41,699 nucleotides of DNA from CAJPPJ01 sp963536495 (GTDB taxonomy: Bacteria; Bacillota_I; Bacilli_A; RF39; UBA660), in the NCBI GenBank assembly GCA_963536495.1, contig CAUTAF010000010.1, positions 1 to 41,699 on the forward strand, read 5' to 3'. Below are positions 23,019-31,373 of the stretch, piece after piece (positions within the stretch are counted from its first letter, which is position 1; each line of letters starts with the position of its first letter). The notes below the pieces were generated by a model. That model did not search any database. It had not been told where the DNA came from and saw nothing but the letters and a program-made list of their open reading frames with translations. The position numbers and the translations under genes were made by a program.

Positions 23019-24788
23019 ATGACTTTGTTAAATTACTTAAATAATTTAGTAAAAGATGTATTTTTAAATAATGGATATGAAACACAAAAAAATATTGTAA
23101 AGATTTCTGATAGACCTGATTTATCTCATTATCAATGTAATGAAGCTTTTAATATTGCTAAAAAATTAAAAGAAAATCCAAAAGTAATAGCAGATAAGAT
23201 TACAAGTGAATTAATTAAATTAGATATATTTGAAGATGTTTTTGTAGCTGGACCTGGTTTTATTAATTTTCTTATTAAAGATTCTTTATTAGTTTCTTCT
23301 CTTGAAGATTTATATAATTCTAATATCTCTTCAGTAGTAGAAGATAAAAAGAAAATTATAATTGATTACGGTGGAGCAAATGTTGCAAAACCTCTTCATG
23401 TAGGACATTTAAGATCTGCAATAATCGGAGAAGGTTTAAAAAGACTTGCTAGAGAACTAGGACATGAAGTAATAGGAGATGTCCATTTAGGAGATATAGG
23501 TAGACCACTTGGTTTAGTAATAACTGAAATAAAAAGTAGGAATAAAGATTTAGTGTATTTTGATTTAAATTATACTGGAGAATATCCAAAAGAATGTCCT
23601 GTATCAATAGATGAACTTAATGAAATATATCCAGTTGCTAGTCAAAAAGCTAAAGAAAACGAAGATTATATGCAAGAGGCTAGAGAAATAACAGCAGCTA
23701 TTCAAGATGAAAATATAAGTGGACATAGAGGTTATCATGCATTATGGGAAAGTATTGTAGAAGAATCTAAAAAAGATTTAAAAAAATCATATGATGCTTT
23801 AGGAGTTAGTTTTGAATTATGGAATGGTGAAAGTACTTGTGTTAAATCAATACCTAAGTTATTTGAAATATTAAATGAAAAGAATTTGTTAAGAATAAGT
23901 GATGGTGCTACGATAATGGATGTAAAAGAAGAAAGTGATAAAACTGATTTACCACCATTAATATTAAAGACACAAAATGGATCTTTTGGATATCAAACAA
24001 CTGACTTAGCAACAATTTATGAAAGAATGAGAGATTATAATCCAGATGAAATATGGTATGTAGTAGATGCAAGACAAGATATGCACTTTGTTCAATGTTT
24101 TAGAGGAGTAAGAAAAGCTGGTATAGTAAAACCTGACACAAAATTAGAATTTTTAGGTTTTGGTACGATGAACGGTAAAGATGGTAAACCATTTAAAACA
24201 AGAGATGGTGGAGTAATGAGACTTTCTGATTTACTTGATATCGTTAAAGAATATTCGATAAATAAATTAAAAGAAAGTAATTATGAAGATTTTACTGAAG
24301 AATTATTAGATGATACAGCTGAAAAACTAGCAAATGCAACTATAAAATATGCAGATGCATTATCTAATAGATTAACTGATTATATATTTGATATTACTAA
24401 ATTTACTGATACTCAAGGTAAGACAGGACCATATATTTTGTATTCGACAGTGAGAATTAAATCATTGATAGAAAAAGCTAAAATTAATGGTTTAGAAGAA
24501 GGTAAAATTTTAAATCCAGTAAGTGAAGAAGAAAAGAAATTAATGTTTGCTATTACTAGAATAAATGATATGTTAACAACTGCTTATGAAAATAAGGCAT
24601 TAACTGAAATAGTAAATTATTTATATGACTTAAATTCTTTATACAATAGTTTCTATAATGCTAATAAAATAATAGGAGATGACAATAAAGAACAAAGAAG
24701 TTCTTGGATTACATTATCTAAGATAGTATATTTAATTAATATTAAATTACTTAATATATTAGCTATTGAAGAAGTAGAAAAAATGTAA
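23019..24788 (+). CDS. argS: Arginyl-tRNA synthetase
   Basis: 589 residues, class I synthetase, normal length. The N-terminal Add-1 domain (1-100) is followed by the catalytic Rossmann fold with 'GGANVAKPLHVGHLRSAIIG' (HIGH motif as HVGH) and 'GTMNGKDGKPFKTRDGG' in the KMSKS place, then the all-helical anticodon-binding DALR domain, 'YADALSNRLTDYIFD' and 'PYILYSTVRIKSL'. The enzyme charges tRNA-Arg and needs the tRNA for activation. It is divergent from lexA and monocistronic up to the thrS promoter. No T-box precedes it. Confidence 0.97.
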   Translation: MTLLNYLNNLVKDVFLNNGYETQKNIVKISDRPDLSHYQCNEAFNIAKKLKENPKVIADKITSELIKLDIFEDVFVAGPGFINFLIKDSLLVSSLEDLYNSNISSVVEDKKKIIIDYGGANVAKPLHVGHLRSAIIGEGLKRLARELGHEVIGDVHLGDIGRPLGLVITEIKSRNKDLVYFDLNYTGEYPKECPVSIDELNEIYPVASQKAKENEDYMQEAREITAAIQDENISGHRGYHALWESIVEESKKDLKKSYDALGVSFELWNGESTCVKSIPKLFEILNEKNLLRISDGATIMDVKEESDKTDLPPLILKTQNGSFGYQTTDLATIYERMRDYNPDEIWYVVDARQDMHFVQCFRGVRKAGIVKPDTKLEFLGFGTMNGKDGKPFKTRDGGVMRLSDLLDIVKEYSINKLKESNYEDFTEELLDDTAEKLANATIKYADALSNRLTDYIFDITKFTDTQGKTGPYILYSTVRIKSLIEKAKINGLEEGKILNPVSEEEKKLMFAITRINDMLTTAYENKALTEIVNYLYDLNSLYNSFYNANKIIGDDNKEQRSSWITLSKIVYLINIKLLNILAIEEVEKM

Positions 24789-24794
24789 TAGATA

Positions 24795-24823
24795 TTGATT
24801 TTTAATAAAAATAATTATAAAAT
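24795..24823 (+). promoter_or_regulatory. Promoter of thrS
   Basis: TTGATT at 24795-24800, 17-bp spacer, TAAAAT at 24818-24823, just upstream of the T-box stem I. Confidence 0.55.
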
Positions 24824-24837
24824 GTTTTTATAAATGC

Positions 24838-25036
24838 AGATATGAAAAATATGATTATATAAGTATCTTTAAAGAGAGTTTCTAGTAGCTGAGAATGAAA
24901 CAAGTATCTTATATAGTTACTCTTTTCTAGCAGACTTCGTAATGAAGATCCGGTTAAAACCGTTATATTTATAATTAAGTAAAAGAAAAAGATGGTACCG
25001 TGTAAAAAGCACTCTTTATATAAAGAGATGCTTTTT
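24838..25036 (+). promoter_or_regulatory. Threonine T-box riboswitch of thrS
   Basis: The T-box sequence GATGGTACCGTG (24991-25002) contains the UGGU bulge that pairs with the uncharged tRNA end ACCA. Stem I is recognisable: the base helix TATATAAG/CTTATATA, the loop-E bases AGTA (24862-24865) opposite GAA (24897-24899), and directly after it the specifier codon ACA (24900-24902), a threonine codon. A terminator ends the leader (25004-25036). Uncharged tRNA-Thr would stabilise the antiterminator and allow thrS transcription. The 268-base gap between argS and thrS is fully explained by this element. Confidence 0.93.
25004..25036 (+). terminator. T-box terminator before thrS
   Basis: AAAAAGCA..TCTTTA and TAAAGA..TGCTTTTT form a long stem with a small internal mismatch, followed by a T-rich run. 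It lies directly after the T-box sequence. Confidence 0.85.
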
Positions 25037-25056
25037 TCTTTTTTTAAGGAGGGAAT

Positions 25057-26781
25057 ATGATAAATTTTAAAGAAGATGAAAAACTTAACCATTTAAATCA
25101 TTCAACTGCTCATTTATTAGCACAAGCAGTTAAAAGAATATATAAGGATGCTAAATTCTGGGTAGGACCAGTAATAGATAGTGGATTTTACTATGATATG
25201 GATTTAGGAGATGTAACACTTACAGAAGAAGATTTAGAAAAAATCGAAAAAGAAATGAAAAAATGTTCTAAAGAAGCAAGTGATATAGTTGAAATAAAAT
25301 TAACTAAAGAAGAAGCTTTAGAAATGTTTAAAGATGATCCATATAAATTAGATTTAATTTCTAATATGGAAGGTGATATTACAGCATATAAACAAAGAGA
25401 ATTTATTGACTTATGTCGTGGAGGACACGTTAAAAATACTAAAGAAATTAAATACTTTAAGTTAATTAAAGTTAGTGGGGCATATTTTAAAGGGGATTCT
25501 AAAAATAAGATGCTTCAAAGAGTATATGGAGTATCTTTTGAAACAGAAGAAGATTTAAATAAATATTTAGAATATTTAGAAGAAGTTAAGAAAAGAGATC
25601 ATAGAAAACTTGGTAAAGAACTAGAACTTTTTATGACTAGTGAATATACACCTGGTAATATATTTTATTTACCAAACGGTATGACTATTTATAAAGAATT
25701 AGAAAAATTTTGGTATGAAGAACATATTAGAAATGGATATAAAGTTATTAAAACACCTATAATTTTAAATAAGACTTTATGGGAAACTTCAGGACACTGG
25801 GATAATTATAAAGAAAATATGTATACTACTAAAGTAGATGATGAAGAATATGCTATTAAACCAATGAATTGTCCAGGAGCTATGCTTGTATTTAAAAACT
25901 CTGTTAAATCATATAGAGATTTACCACTTAGACTTGGAGAACTAGGTCTTGTTCATAGACATGAAGCAAGTGGAGCACTATCAGGACTATTTAGAGTTAG
26001 ATCGTTTACTCAAGATGATGCACATATCTTTATGAGAGAAAGTCAAATTGAAGATGAAATAAGAAATATTTTTAAACTTCTAGATAAAATGTATAGTGTA
26101 TTTAATCTAGATTACAGTATTGAATTTTCTACTCGTCCAGAAAAATTTATTGGAGATATTAAAAAATGGGATGAAGCAGAAGAAAAACTTCTTAATGTAT
26201 TAAATAAAGTTGGTAAACCATACAAATTAAATCCACAAGATGGAGCATTTTATGGACCTAAACTTGATGTTAAAGTAATAGATTCATTAGGAAGAAGCTG
26301 GCAATGTGCTACTATTCAACTTGATATGCAACTTCCAATTAGATTTGATTTATCATATATTAATGAAGAAAATCAAAAAGAAGCTCCAGTTATCGTACAT
26401 AGAGTTATTTATGGATCATTTGAAAGAATGATGGGAATCTTAATAGAACATTTTGCTGGAGCATTTCCTGCATGGCTTGCACCAGTTCAAGTAAATATTT
26501 TACCAATCAATAACGAACTACATGCTAAAAATGCCGAAGTTCTATGTAAAGAATTACTTGATATGGGAATTAGAGTTGAAACAGATAATAGAAATGAAAA
26601 ATTTGGTTATAAAATGAGAGAAAGTCAAATGAGAAAAATACCTATTAATATAATTTTAGGTGACTCTGAAATTCAAAATAATGAAATTAGTTATAGATTA
26701 TATGGTGAAGATAAAACTACAACTATATCAAAAGATGCTTTCATGAATTTTATAGTTAAATTAATTAATGAAAGAGCATAA
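25057..26781 (+). CDS. thrS: Threonyl-tRNA synthetase lacking the TGS domain
   Basis: 574 residues. The protein starts directly at the editing domain ('LNHSTAHLLAQAVKRIY' with the HxxxH zinc/editing motif; 'DLCRGGHV'). It continues with the class II catalytic core ('PMNCPGAMLVFK', 'RLGELGLVHRHEASGALSGLFRVRSFTQDDAHIF') and the anticodon-binding domain. Typical enzymes of about 640 residues carry an N-terminal TGS domain of about 60 residues. Here the frame cannot extend, because the T-box terminator lies immediately upstream and AAGGAGGG sits at the right distance. Loss of this domain is also found in Mycoplasma ThrRS, to my knowledge. Confidence 0.97.
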   Translation: MINFKEDEKLNHLNHSTAHLLAQAVKRIYKDAKFWVGPVIDSGFYYDMDLGDVTLTEEDLEKIEKEMKKCSKEASDIVEIKLTKEEALEMFKDDPYKLDLISNMEGDITAYKQREFIDLCRGGHVKNTKEIKYFKLIKVSGAYFKGDSKNKMLQRVYGVSFETEEDLNKYLEYLEEVKKRDHRKLGKELELFMTSEYTPGNIFYLPNGMTIYKELEKFWYEEHIRNGYKVIKTPIILNKTLWETSGHWDNYKENMYTTKVDDEEYAIKPMNCPGAMLVFKNSVKSYRDLPLRLGELGLVHRHEASGALSGLFRVRSFTQDDAHIFMRESQIEDEIRNIFKLLDKMYSVFNLDYSIEFSTRPEKFIGDIKKWDEAEEKLLNVLNKVGKPYKLNPQDGAFYGPKLDVKVIDSLGRSWQCATIQLDMQLPIRFDLSYINEENQKEAPVIVHRVIYGSFERMMGILIEHFAGAFPAWLAPVQVNILPINNELHAKNAEVLCKELLDMGIRVETDNRNEKFGYKMRESQMRKIPINIILGDSEIQNNEISYRLYGEDKTTTISKDAFMNFIVKLINERA

Positions 26782-26783
26782 AA

Positions 26784-26894
26784 ATGATTAAAGAAAAGAA
26801 AAAAGAAATAGTTAATACTTTAGGATCTTTTATTAAATTACCTAGTGAAAAAGACTTAGAAGAATTAAAAAAGAAATTAAAAAAAGATAAATAA
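26784..26894 (+). CDS. Possible 36-aa basic peptide downstream of thrS
   Basis: ATG is two bases after the thrS stop; 36 codons, then TAA. The product is Lys/Glu rich (MIKEKKKEIVNTLGSF..., ending KKKLKKDK) without membrane segment or Cys, and could form one amphipathic helix. The ribosome site is poor (AAAGAG), so expression would rely on coupling to thrS. It sits fully between the thrS stop and the terminator. It may be only a chance frame. Confidence 0.35.
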   Translation: MIKEKKKEIVNTLGSFIKLPSEKDLEELKKKLKKDK

Positions 26895-26895
26895 C

Positions 26896-26925
26896 AAAAA
26901 AACTGTCAATATGGCAGTTTTTTTT
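26896..26925 (+). terminator. Terminator after thrS
   Basis: AAAAACTGTC and GGCAGTTTTT pair (one G-U pair, 5-base loop) and run into a series of T residues. Confidence 0.85.
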
Positions 26926-26961
26926 GTTATAAAAATTGATATAAAAAGAAAAATTTACTAT

Positions 26962-27001
26962 TATAATAGTAACAGTGGTGGAAAGTGGAGAAAAGTGGGG
27001 G
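26962..27001 (+). promoter_or_regulatory. mraZ promoter with three MraZ-box decamer repeats
   Basis: TATAAT at 26962-26967 is followed by three tandem 10-mers at 26972-27001: ACAGTGGTGG, AAAGTGGAGA and AAAGTGGGGG. The last two fit the AAAGTG[G/T] plus 3-nt spacer repeat described for MraZ of Mollicutes. The boxes overlap the expected transcription start, so MraZ would repress its own dcw operon there. The repeat is seen directly; binding is inferred. Confidence 0.82.
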
Positions 27002-27007
27002 ATAAAA

Positions 27008-27466
27008 ATGCTAATTGGTGAATATCATCACAATTTAGATAATAAAGGAAGACTTACTTTACCTTCTAAGTTTAGAGATGAACTTGGAAGAGATTTTGTT
27101 ATCACTAGAGGATTTGAAAACACTTTATTAGTATATACTTCTAAAGTATTTGAAAATATGGCTCAAAGTATATATACTCTTCCTTTTACAAAACAAGATT
27201 CTAGAAATTTCCAACGTTTTTTCCTATCTGGAGCTACTGCTAGCGAATTTGATAAACAAGGTAGAATTAATATAACCTCAATTCATTTATCTTATGCTAA
27301 TCTTACTAAAGAGTGTGTAATTATTGGTTTAGGAGATCATTTAGAAATATGGTCATTAGAGAATTGGAATGCTTTCTATAATTCTACTAAGGACAAGATG
27401 TCAGATATAGCTGAAAATATATATTTAGGAGATAAAAATGAGACATTATCCGGTGATGTTAAATGA
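27008..27466 (+). CDS. mraZ: MraZ, transcriptional regulator of the division/cell wall cluster
   Basis: 152 residues from ATG 27008 (MLIGEYHHNLDNKGRLTLP, the usual MraZ start). An in-frame GTG 33 bases earlier would place the MraZ boxes inside the gene and is rejected. Two AbrB-like half-domains are visible: DxKGR in the first ('LDNKGRLTLPSKFRDELG') and 'FDKQGRINI' in the second. MraZ forms a ring-like multimer that binds direct repeats; those repeats lie just upstream. The GGGGGA ribosome site coincides with the last repeat. Its end overlaps rsmH by 29 bases. Confidence 0.95.
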   Translation: MLIGEYHHNLDNKGRLTLPSKFRDELGRDFVITRGFENTLLVYTSKVFENMAQSIYTLPFTKQDSRNFQRFFLSGATASEFDKQGRINITSIHLSYANLTKECVIIGLGDHLEIWSLENWNAFYNSTKDKMSDIAENIYLGDKNETLSGDVK

Positions 27467-28385
27467 AACAGTAGAGAACTTATCTCTTAAAGAAAATAGC
27501 ATTGTAATAGATGCTACGCTTGGGGCAGCGGGACACTCTAGCTTCATATTAAAGCAAATTAAAAAGGGGTTTTTGATTGCTTTTGATCAAGATAAAGATG
27601 AGATAGAAAAATCTATCGAAACTTTATCTAAGATTGGAAATAATTTTTCTGTAATAAACAGTAATTTTAGTAAAATGAAAGATAAGGTCAGAGAGTTAGG
27701 TTATGAAAAAGTAGATGCCATACTTTTTGACCTTGGTACTTCATCTATGCAAATGGATGATATAAATAGAGGTTTTAACTATCATGAAGAAGCTATCTTA
27801 GATATGAGAATGGATAGAAGAACAACTCTTACAGCAAAAGATATAGTTAATACCTATTCTAAAGAAGAATTACTTAGAATATTAAAAGAATATTCAGATG
27901 AAAAATTTAGATTACCAATTGTAAATAATATAATTAAATACCGTGAAAAACAAGAAATAAAAACAACTCTAGAACTTGCAGAGATAATTAAAAACTCAGT
28001 ACCTCAAAAGGTTAGAAATAAAAAGCATCCAGCTAGAAAAACATTTCAAGCTTTAAGAGTAGAAGTTAATAATGAACTAGAAGTACTTAAAATAGCACTT
28101 AATGATGCTTTAGATTTACTTAATGTAGGTGGAAGACTTTGTGTTATAACATTTCAAACTAAAGAAGATATGATAGTTAAAAAACTATTTAATGAAGTAA
28201 GTAAAGAAGATTTAATAACAAAAGGAGATCCTTTTATATCAGCAAGTTTCATACCAGAGTTTAAAAAAATAAAAAGAATAATGCCAAGTAAAAAAGAATT
28301 AGAAGAAAATAACAGATCTAGAAGTGCAATATTAAGAGTAATCGAAAGGGTGAATATTAGTGAGAAAACTAAAAAGGAAATATAA
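27438..28385 (+). CDS. rsmH: 16S rRNA (cytosine-1402 N4) methyltransferase RsmH
   Basis: 315 residues; normal length is about 310. A SAM-binding fold appears at the start ('VIDATLGAAGHSSFIL', 'LIAFDQDKDEI'), with 'DAILFDLGTSSMQMDDINRGF', 'LDMRMD' and the terminal 'PSKKELEENNRSRSAILRVIER', all diagnostic of RsmH/MraW. It methylates C1402 in the decoding centre of 16S rRNA. It begins inside mraZ (29-base overlap) with AGGAGA upstream of the ATG, and ends 26 bases inside ftsL, so the cluster is tightly coupled. Confidence 0.97.
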   Translation: MRHYPVMLNETVENLSLKENSIVIDATLGAAGHSSFILKQIKKGFLIAFDQDKDEIEKSIETLSKIGNNFSVINSNFSKMKDKVRELGYEKVDAILFDLGTSSMQMDDINRGFNYHEEAILDMRMDRRTTLTAKDIVNTYSKEELLRILKEYSDEKFRLPIVNNIIKYREKQEIKTTLELAEIIKNSVPQKVRNKKHPARKTFQALRVEVNNELEVLKIALNDALDLLNVGGRLCVITFQTKEDMIVKKLFNEVSKEDLITKGDPFISASFIPEFKKIKRIMPSKKELEENNRSRSAILRVIERVNISEKTKKEI

Positions 28386-28662
28386 TAATTTTGAAAAGTT
28401 TAATAGATTTATTATTATAGTAGCTATAATGTTTATTTTAACATCTCCTTTTTTAATAGTGCTTTCTCAAGCTTCTTTATCTAAAATTAATTTAGAGTTA
28501 GAAAATAAAAAAATAGAGCTTAATAAACAAAAGAAGAAAAACGATAGTTTAGAAATGAAAATTGATGAACTAGCATCACTAAAAGAGATGAAGCAAGTTG
28601 CAATAGATAAAGGATTAAAATACAATAATAGTAATATTATAAGAATTTCAAGTAGTAGGTGA
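28360..28662 (+). CDS. ftsL: FtsL-like cell division protein
   Basis: 100 residues starting at GTG (AAGGGTG ribosome site). A short basic cytoplasmic tail, one transmembrane helix (about residues 17-38) and an extracellular coiled coil (about 43-85, Leu/Lys/Glu heptads) make it an FtsL/DivIC-type protein. FtsL links FtsB/DivIC and FtsI in the divisome. The sequence is not conserved enough for a firm call, but its place between rsmH and the class B PBP is exactly the FtsL position of the dcw cluster. It overlaps rsmH by 26 bases. Confidence 0.8.
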   Translation: MRKLKRKYNNFEKFNRFIIIVAIMFILTSPFLIVLSQASLSKINLELENKKIELNKQKKKNDSLEMKIDELASLKEMKQVAIDKGLKYNNSNIIRISSSR

Positions 28663-28666
28663 TAAA

Positions 28667-30787
28667 GTGAAAAAAAGAACAAATTCAATTATTTTTCATA
28701 ATTTGTATTGGGTAATTGGAATTATTCTTTTTTTCTTTTTAACAATACATTTAATATATATAAGTTTATCTAAAACAGTAGATGGTATTAATTTACAAGA
28801 ATTTGCTAAACAAAGAACAACTCAAAAAAATTTTATCCCCGCAAGTCGTGGTTCTATAATAGATAGAAATGGAGATATCATTGCTCAAAATATTAGTACT
28901 TATAATATTTTATGTTACTTAGATAAAGCTAAAAATAGAAGTAAAGATAGTAACAAACCAATGTATATCGTAGATAAAGAAACTACTGCAGAAAAACTTG
29001 CTCCTATACTTGATATGACAAAAGAAGAAATATTGTCATATATAACAAAAGATAAATATGTTACAGAACTTGGAAATAAAGGAAGAAATTTAACAGAAAT
29101 AAAAAAAGATCAAATATTATCTTTAAATTTACCAGGTATAGAATTTGAAGAAAAAGAAACTAGATATTATCCTTATGGAGATTTTTTATCATATACAATT
29201 GGTTATGCTAAAGAAGTTGAAAACAAGAAAAATCCTAGTATTAAAAGTTTAGTGGGAGAGTTAGGTATTGAAAAATACTATAATGAAGAACTAAGTGGAA
29301 GTGATGGATATACAGAATATCAAAAAGATAGAAAAGGTTATAAAATACCTAACACGAAGGAAATAAATGTAAGAGCTAAAAAAGGAAAGGATATTCATCT
29401 AACGATAGATTCAACTATTCAACTATTTGTAGATCAAGCAATACTTCATGAAAAAGATAAAAATAAATCAGAATTTGAATGGTTATCTATGATAGTAGCA
29501 AATGCTAAAACTGGAGAAATACTTGCTATGAGTCAGTATCCATCTTTTGATCCAAATAAAAGAAATATAACTAATTATTTAGATTATAATATCTCTTATC
29601 CATTCGAACCTGGTTCTACTATGAAAACTTATACTTTTTTAACAGCTATGAAAAAAGGTATATATAATGGTAGTGATACATTTTTAAGTGGTAGTTATAT
29701 TACAAAAGATGAAACTAAGATAAGTGATTGGAAAAAAGAAGGATGGGGTTATATAAGTTATGATAAAGGTTATGCTTTGTCTGCTAATACTTCTGCTATT
29801 AGTTTACTTAAAAAAGGAATTAGTAGAGAAGAGTTAAGACAGTCTTTTAAAGACTTTGGATTTGGTTCTAAAACAGGTATAAGACTTGCAAATGAAGCTA
29901 GTGGTAAACTTAATTTTAAATATGAAACAGAAATACTTAATGCATCTTTTGGTCAAAACGTTACGACAACTCCAATTCAGCAAATTCAAGCGTTAACTTC
30001 AGTAGCAAATAATGGTTATTTATTAAAACCATATATTATAAAAAATATCTATGATCCTAATACGAAAACTAATGTGTTTACAGGAAAAAAAGAAGTATTA
30101 AGAAAAGTAATGGATAAAGAAGATGCTGAAAAAATGAAAGAACTTATGGATAAGGTTGTTTCTTCTCCACCTGGTGAATCAGCTGGTAGAGGATTTTACT
30201 ATCCAGAATATTCACTAATAGGTAAAACTGGTACTGCACAGATATACAATGGAAAAAACGGATATTTTAACGATACTTATATTAAATCTTTTGCAGGTAT
30301 GTTTCCTAAGAAAAATCCAGAAATAGTAGTATATATAGCAAGTAGAGGAGCAGGAATTAACTCTACATATATAGCAAATATAGTAAAAGATGTCGTTAAA
30401 AATATTAGTGAATATATGAATTATAAAGAAAAAGATAATGAACAAGAAACATTTATAATTCCAAATTTTTATAATAAAGATAAAGAAGAAACAGAAGAAT
30501 ATTTAAAAACTAATAAATTAAGATATATGATACTTGGAAATGGTAAAAAAATAGTAGATTATTATCCAAATAGTAATTATGAAGTAACTAAAAAAGATTT
30601 AATAATTTTAAAAACTAACGATACTAATATAGAACTTCCAGATTTAAAAAATTTATCTTTAAGAGAAGTAGAAATAATACTTAAAATGTTAAATATAAAA
30701 TATCAACTTATTGGTAATGGATATTATAAATCTAGTAGTAAAAAAGATGATTTATTAATAGTTAATTTTGAATCAACTGTTTCTTAG
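28667..30787 (+). CDS. ftsI: Class B penicillin-binding protein with PASTA domains (FtsI/PBP2x type)
   Basis: 706 residues from GTG. One N-terminal membrane helix (about 12-36), the PBP dimerisation domain ('PASRGSIIDRNGDIIA'), then the transpeptidase: S317-T-M-K (PGSTMKT), S372-A-N and K520-T-G (GKTGTAQIY). Two PASTA-like repeats end the protein (about 600-655 and 660-703). It crosslinks septal peptidoglycan; PASTA tails mark PBP2x/PBP2b of Bacillota. AGGTG ribosome site, 4 bases behind ftsL. After it the usual mraY-murD-ftsW genes do not follow. Confidence 0.94.
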   Translation: MKKRTNSIIFHNLYWVIGIILFFFLTIHLIYISLSKTVDGINLQEFAKQRTTQKNFIPASRGSIIDRNGDIIAQNISTYNILCYLDKAKNRSKDSNKPMYIVDKETTAEKLAPILDMTKEEILSYITKDKYVTELGNKGRNLTEIKKDQILSLNLPGIEFEEKETRYYPYGDFLSYTIGYAKEVENKKNPSIKSLVGELGIEKYYNEELSGSDGYTEYQKDRKGYKIPNTKEINVRAKKGKDIHLTIDSTIQLFVDQAILHEKDKNKSEFEWLSMIVANAKTGEILAMSQYPSFDPNKRNITNYLDYNISYPFEPGSTMKTYTFLTAMKKGIYNGSDTFLSGSYITKDETKISDWKKEGWGYISYDKGYALSANTSAISLLKKGISREELRQSFKDFGFGSKTGIRLANEASGKLNFKYETEILNASFGQNVTTTPIQQIQALTSVANNGYLLKPYIIKNIYDPNTKTNVFTGKKEVLRKVMDKEDAEKMKELMDKVVSSPPGESAGRGFYYPEYSLIGKTGTAQIYNGKNGYFNDTYIKSFAGMFPKKNPEIVVYIASRGAGINSTYIANIVKDVVKNISEYMNYKEKDNEQETFIIPNFYNKDKEETEEYLKTNKLRYMILGNGKKIVDYYPNSNYEVTKKDLIILKTNDTNIELPDLKNLSLREVEIILKMLNIKYQLIGNGYYKSSSKKDDLLIVNFESTVS

Positions 30788-30789
30788 TA

Positions 30790-30818
30790 TTGAATTAAAT
30801 AATAAGTTTTTATATAAT
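30790..30818 (+). promoter_or_regulatory. Promoter of frr
   Basis: TTGAAT at 30790-30795, 17-bp spacer, TATAAT at 30813-30818, 18 bases before the frr start. Confidence 0.7.
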
Positions 30819-30835
30819 TTAAGTAGGTGATAAAT

Positions 30836-31372
30836 ATGAATGAGATTTTAAAAGACCTTGAAGATAGGTTAAAAACTTCAATAAAAGTAATGGAAGAAAG
30901 ATTTACTAATATTCAAACAGGACGTGCTAATCCTAAAATATTAGATAAAGTAGAAGTGATTTATTATTCAACTCCTACACCATTAAAACAATTAGCAATT
31001 ATTTCTGTTCCAGAAGCAAGACAATTACAAATTAAACCATTTGATAAAACTACACTTCCTTTAATAGAAAAAGCAATATTTGAAGCAAATATTAATCTTA
31101 CACCAAATAATGATGGTGAAGTTATTAGAATTAATATGCCACAACTTACAATGGATAGAAGAAAAGAGTTAGTTAAAGAAGCTAAAGGTATTGCTGAAGA
31201 GACTAAAATAGCAGTAAGAAATATTAGAAAAGATATTTTGAATTCTATAGAAGATGAAAGAGAAGATGAAGCTAAGAGAATAGAAAAAGAAGTTCAAGAA
31301 AAAATAAATGAGTATAATCATTTAATTGATAAAATAACTCAAACTAAAGAAAAAGAATTGTTAGAAGTGTGA
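30836..31372 (+). CDS. frr: Ribosome recycling factor
   Basis: 178 residues from ATG 30836; the in-frame GTG nine bases upstream is part of the AGGTG ribosome site and is rejected. The three-helix-bundle/beta domain structure is evident: 'FTNIQTGRANPKILDKVEV', 'LAIISVPEARQLQIKPFD', 'NLTPNNDGEVIRINMPQLTMDRRKELVKEAK'-type segments and the long C-terminal helix. With EF-G it splits the post-termination ribosome. It has its own promoter and a downstream gene starting 1 base after its TGA stop, and is not linked to pyrH as in many genomes. Confidence 0.97.
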   Translation: MNEILKDLEDRLKTSIKVMEERFTNIQTGRANPKILDKVEVIYYSTPTPLKQLAIISVPEARQLQIKPFDKTTLPLIEKAIFEANINLTPNNDGEVIRINMPQLTMDRRKELVKEAKGIAEETKIAVRNIRKDILNSIEDEREDEAKRIEKEVQEKINEYNHLIDKITQTKEKELLEV

Positions 31373-31373
31373 T

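Noticed and set aside
24802..25092. 96-codon minus-strand frame over the thrS leader
   Set aside because: Falls on a T-box with clear RNA signatures and on the thrS start.
26975..27007. Longer MraZ start (GTG)
   Set aside because: It would make the MraZ boxes coding; MraZ proteins start at MxxGEY, which is the ATG at 27008.
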